A DNA stretch of 64,000 nt from Brachynemurus nebulosus (taxonomy: Eukaryota; Arthropoda; Insecta; Neuroptera; Myrmeleontidae). Shown here one piece after another: positions 60,666 to 64,000 of the stretch (position 1 is the first letter of the stretch; each line of letters starts with the position of its first letter). The position numbers were made by a program, and so were the translations under genes. Under the pieces are notes generated by a model. That model saw only the letters and a list, made by a program, of their open reading frames with translations, made no database searches and had not been told where the DNA came from. The DNA lies in the NCBI GenBank assembly GCA_035578155.1, contig JAPWDM010000005.1, positions 12,428,832-12,492,831 of the forward strand. Direction: 5' to 3'.

Positions 60666-63368
60666 CACGTACGTAACAAAGATAAAAATAAATACGAAAA
60701 GAAAATACAAAAAGAAAATTTGTGCTTGGAGAAGTAAAAGGAAAATGAAAACGAAACGTGTATTCTTCCATCTATAATAATATTATATAAAAATAAAAAT
60801 TTTTGATACAGTAGAAATCTGTAATTAGTTTTTGTATACAGTGATTTTCTTATAAGGATATAGCCTTATAAAAGTAAGGCATATTTATAATTTTACACAT
60901 TTGAAAAATTTCGAAAGTTACACTGAAAAAAATAGGTTGATTACAAAATACCGTGATTTTTGAAATGACCTATATATTACAAAATTTTGTGTAGTGTCAC
61001 TACTCGTTCCTCTGGCCTTTCTTACACAATTAAATAAAAAAAATTCGTCAAATGCCTGTTTTTGACACGCACTAAGTAATGTCATCTCAGTGAACGTGTT
61101 AATTTATGTTTTTTTGTTAACTCTATAGCCCTCTTGCGTTTATTCAATATGGATGTACAATTCTATAATTATTCAGTCATACAACGATTTTAATATGTCA
61201 TCTTCGATGACATAAAAACGCTGATTTAAATACAGATTTATAGTGGAAATATAAAATGAAAACACTACAAAAAAAACTAGAAATAAAGAATGGAATAAAC
61301 TTTTCCTACAGAGAAAGATGCATTTTACGGTGCAGAAATCGCAAATGAACGGTACGATATAAGAATTTAAATTTCATTAAAATAAACTGACCGAGCGTGG
61401 CAAACGCTGATGAAGTGACTTGAAATTTTAAGAACATATATTCAGAAAAACAGAAATTTCAGTCTGACCAACAATTTTAATGGTAGGTATTACTTTTTGT
61501 CTAAAACTTAAATAATGACATCCACTGTTGGCTGACACATCATTGCCTAATATTATGTGGTTAGCAGCAATATTTCTTTGCTTCGAGGTCAACTAATTGA
61601 GCTACAACATATAATTTTGTTTCCAGCGTAATATAACTGCACAAAAATTTATATTTTCTTCTAATATTAAACATTTATTTAATATTAAAAAAAGCTAATT
61701 TCTAAATTTTGTATAGTTTTTTTTTCTTTTAGACGGACCACTAAAATTAAACCCCTTCATGTCGAACGATGATCACTGGCTTTAGTTAAGAATATTTTTT
61801 CAGTGACTCTTTTTGTCCCTAATAAGCACATTACATCAAAATATACATAAAATTTAAAATTATATGTTAATTATTTAATTTTTGTGTTATCTTCTAAAAA
61901 TTCAACAAGAATTTTTTTAAAAGTATAATGCTAAAAAAACATAAAAACATAATCAGGTAACATTTACATACTAACTGTATTTAGCATTTTACCTACATTT
62001 AAAATGCAGGAAGAAAACTAGAAAAAATGAACAGGAATTATTTTTAAGTCGTTAACATTTGGCGAAAAAACAAAAGAAAAAATTATTTATGGATATGAAA
62101 ATAAAACAAAAAAAAAAAAGAAAAGTAATGTATGCGGGAAAGTTTGCTGTTCGTCGTTCTGGCAATTTATCCAGGCTGCTACCGGTGCGACGTTGATGAT
62201 ACCATCCGTGGTAGCGTTTGCAATTTTTTATAGAATTATTTATTTTTTCCAAACACCATTTTTCTAAATGTTAATGCGTATTAAATTGTAAATTACAATT
62301 GTGTGTATAATAAATGCCGTATCTTATTTTTTTCATAACGGTTCATAAAAAAAGAGAAAAAAACATTACAACATTCAAAAGAAAAACTATAGTATTTTCA
62401 CCATTAAAGAAATTGACGAAGAAAGAAGTTTCTACAGAAAAATTTGCTGACAGCGTCAATGTTAAAAATTGATTAACATAAATAATTTTACAAGTAGTTT
62501 TATAAATATTTGATATTTAAGTCTATACGTATTCATTCTAAAATATCATACTGTCAATAGTTTTCCTTCTCTCTAAGAAAATCTGTTAAACACACATAAC
62601 GTATTAAATTTTTTTTTTCAATATCAGTGGTGTTTACTGAGTATTACTAATACAAAATTTATACATGAAAACTTATCTACTATACTTTCATTTGATAACA
62701 AAATAGTATTGAAATTTTTTATTCCTTTTCAAATTTTGAATCGTAGTCACTTTTTGTTAAAAATGAGTAAAGATTACATGTAATTGTTATGTATCTCAAA
62801 ATCAGCTCTATACCACTCTCCATAAATCTTTTATGAGACGATATACCGATTACTGTCGCCATTGTACAACAGTTAATTCACGAGATAGCATTGATGGTAC
62901 TTGTAAGCTGAATGAGCGACAATTATTTTAATTAACTCGAAATCAAGCTATTGTTTTGAAACTTTTGGAATGTATGAACGAATAATAATGCATTGAACTG
63001 AATTGATATATTTTGCATATATTTTTTCTTTCCTGTAACTTTTTGCTGTTTTTCGCCTTCAAATAGCGCACAGTGCACAGTAAAAAATTTTTAGTTATGC
63101 GTACAAAAAAAAACGTGGTTAAAATTTTTGTGTTAAATAAGTAACACAACCCTGCGTTAATGTAACATTTAGTGTTTGTGTTAGATGAAAATATTAAGAC
63201 AAATTTCGATTTAACCGAATAAAAATGTTAAACTGTTTTGAACAACAAAAAAGTAACACAATCTTTGTGTAAAGCAAAAGAATGTTCTAAGTACGCTTTT
63301 TTTGTATATTTCAACACAAAAATTGTGTCTTACATACACAAAACTAGTGGCCCTTCACGTTACATTAG
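60663..63368. other. Long AT-rich stretch without supported gene
   Basis: A GC-richer patch at 62140-62240 is open on the minus strand but has no splice acceptor. CACTGAAAAAAATAGG near 60921 looks like a lone end of a CACTGA-type element. No gene, RNA or paired repeat is supported. Confidence 0.4.
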
Positions 63369-63791
63369 AATATATATCTACCAAAATATATATAATAAAA
63401 AGATGAGAGTAGCTCTTATTATTAAGCAAAACCAAAAAGTTTTTCAGTTATTGACAAATATATTTAGTTTTATTAAAAGTTTGAAAATGAAACAATTTTC
63501 TTACATTTTTCTTACATTTTAAGGTTATTTTGTTACAGTTTCAGTTACAAAAAATCATGTAAGCTTACGAGATTGTATATTATAATATACAATCTCAAGT
63601 AAGCTTACATAATTTTTTGTAAATGAATCTGTAACAAAATAACCTTAAAATGTAAGAAAATTGTTTCAATTTTAAACGTTTAATAAAACTATATTCGTCA
63701 ATAATTGAAAAAAGCTCTAATTTTTTGGTTTTGTTTAATAATAAGAACTACTCTCATCTATTTTATTATATATATTTTGGTAGATATATAT
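63369..63791. repeat. Near-perfect palindrome, about 420 bp
   Basis: Two arms of about 210 bp meet at GTATATTATAATATAC with no spacer. Landmarks, each present in inverse on the other side, are ATATATATCTACCAAAATAT, AAAATAACCTTAAAATGTAA and ATGTAAGCTTAC. Mismatches are few. A 94-codon open frame over the left arm is incidental. Confidence 0.9.
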
Positions 63792-64000
63792 GGAAACAAG
63801 TAAGAATTTTTACAAAGAACTGACTTTGCGTGCTTTCAGTAGGCCTAGTTTTGAGTCTCATTTATAATAATATATGAACAAAATCGTTATAATTTTTGAC
63901 AATTTTCAAATATCTTAAGCTGCAGTGAAAGTAAAATGTTTAATAAAAAAGTTTAACAACTAACTCTGATAAATCTGAAAAATTAACACAAAATGTATGT
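63792..64000. other. AT-rich sequence to window end
   Basis: Nothing recognised. Confidence 0.4.

Noticed and set aside
62052..62252. GC-richer minus-strand frame with YHGWYHQRRTGSSLDKLPER
   Set aside because: It looked exon-like, but there is no splice acceptor in frame before a stop and no donor after it, and I do not recognise the peptide.

Overview
This window looks like non-coding, transposon-rich nuclear DNA from a eukaryote, most probably an insect or another arthropod. It is strongly AT-rich and carries long (TA)n microsatellites. It has no bacterial-style gene packing and no rRNA gene or CRISPR array. The only long open reading frame is a transposase. The one candidate host feature is a single small exon-like segment near 11.7 kb (+ strand) with good splice signals. 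If that exon is real, much of the window is intron of a very large gene. Taxon assignment rests on the style of the mobile elements only.

Almost everything I can define is a class II (cut-and-paste) DNA transposon or a non-autonomous relative, and many have intact target-site duplications (TSDs). From left to right: a broken hAT element at 1150-1820 with an 8-bp TSD and a fragment of the hAT dimerisation domain; a TA-flanked pogo-like MITE at 4855-5798; a TA-flanked MITE at 6513-6969, with a second copy set between (TA)n arrays at 47.9-48.3 kb; a TTAA-flanked element at about 8381-8982 lying between two roughly 100-bp direct repeats; a four-copy repeat family with internal (TA)n (9.8, 13.5, 14.3 and 25.7 kb); a hAT MITE with a perfect 8-bp TSD at 15240-15926; and a complete 3.4-kb pogo/Tigger-type transposon at 16009-19427 encoding a 666-aa DDD transposase with a C-terminal PHD finger.

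The right two thirds hold a TTAA-flanked piggyBac-type MITE (26904-27744, partial second copy near 57.4-58.0 kb); several elements of a CACTGAG/CACGGAG-ended family with apparent 2-bp TSDs (20.3, 29.1, 36.5 and 52.8 kb); two more hATs (34133-34912, 35817-38021); a Mutator-like foldback element with roughly 470-bp arms and a 9-bp TSD (48423-50045); a PIF/Harbinger fragment at 55.1-55.9 kb; several large palindromes (30.8-32.0, 46.6-46.9, 50.8-51.2 and 63.4-63.8 kb); and a tRNA-like (SINE or tRNA pseudogene) segment near 59.8 kb.

There is no operon logic. The interactions that can be inferred are between transposons. The pogo transposase is the only apparently complete enzyme. Three other TA-flanked families share its layout of short terminal repeats plus repeated subterminal motifs, although their motif sequences differ. 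Nested insertions give a partial history: a CACTGAG element sits inside a TA-flanked long-TIR element (29 kb) and another inside a hAT (36 kb), a small palindromic MITE sits inside a pogo-like element (33 kb), and a repeat copy sits inside another pogo-like element (25.7 kb). The remaining AT-rich stretches show no gene I can support.
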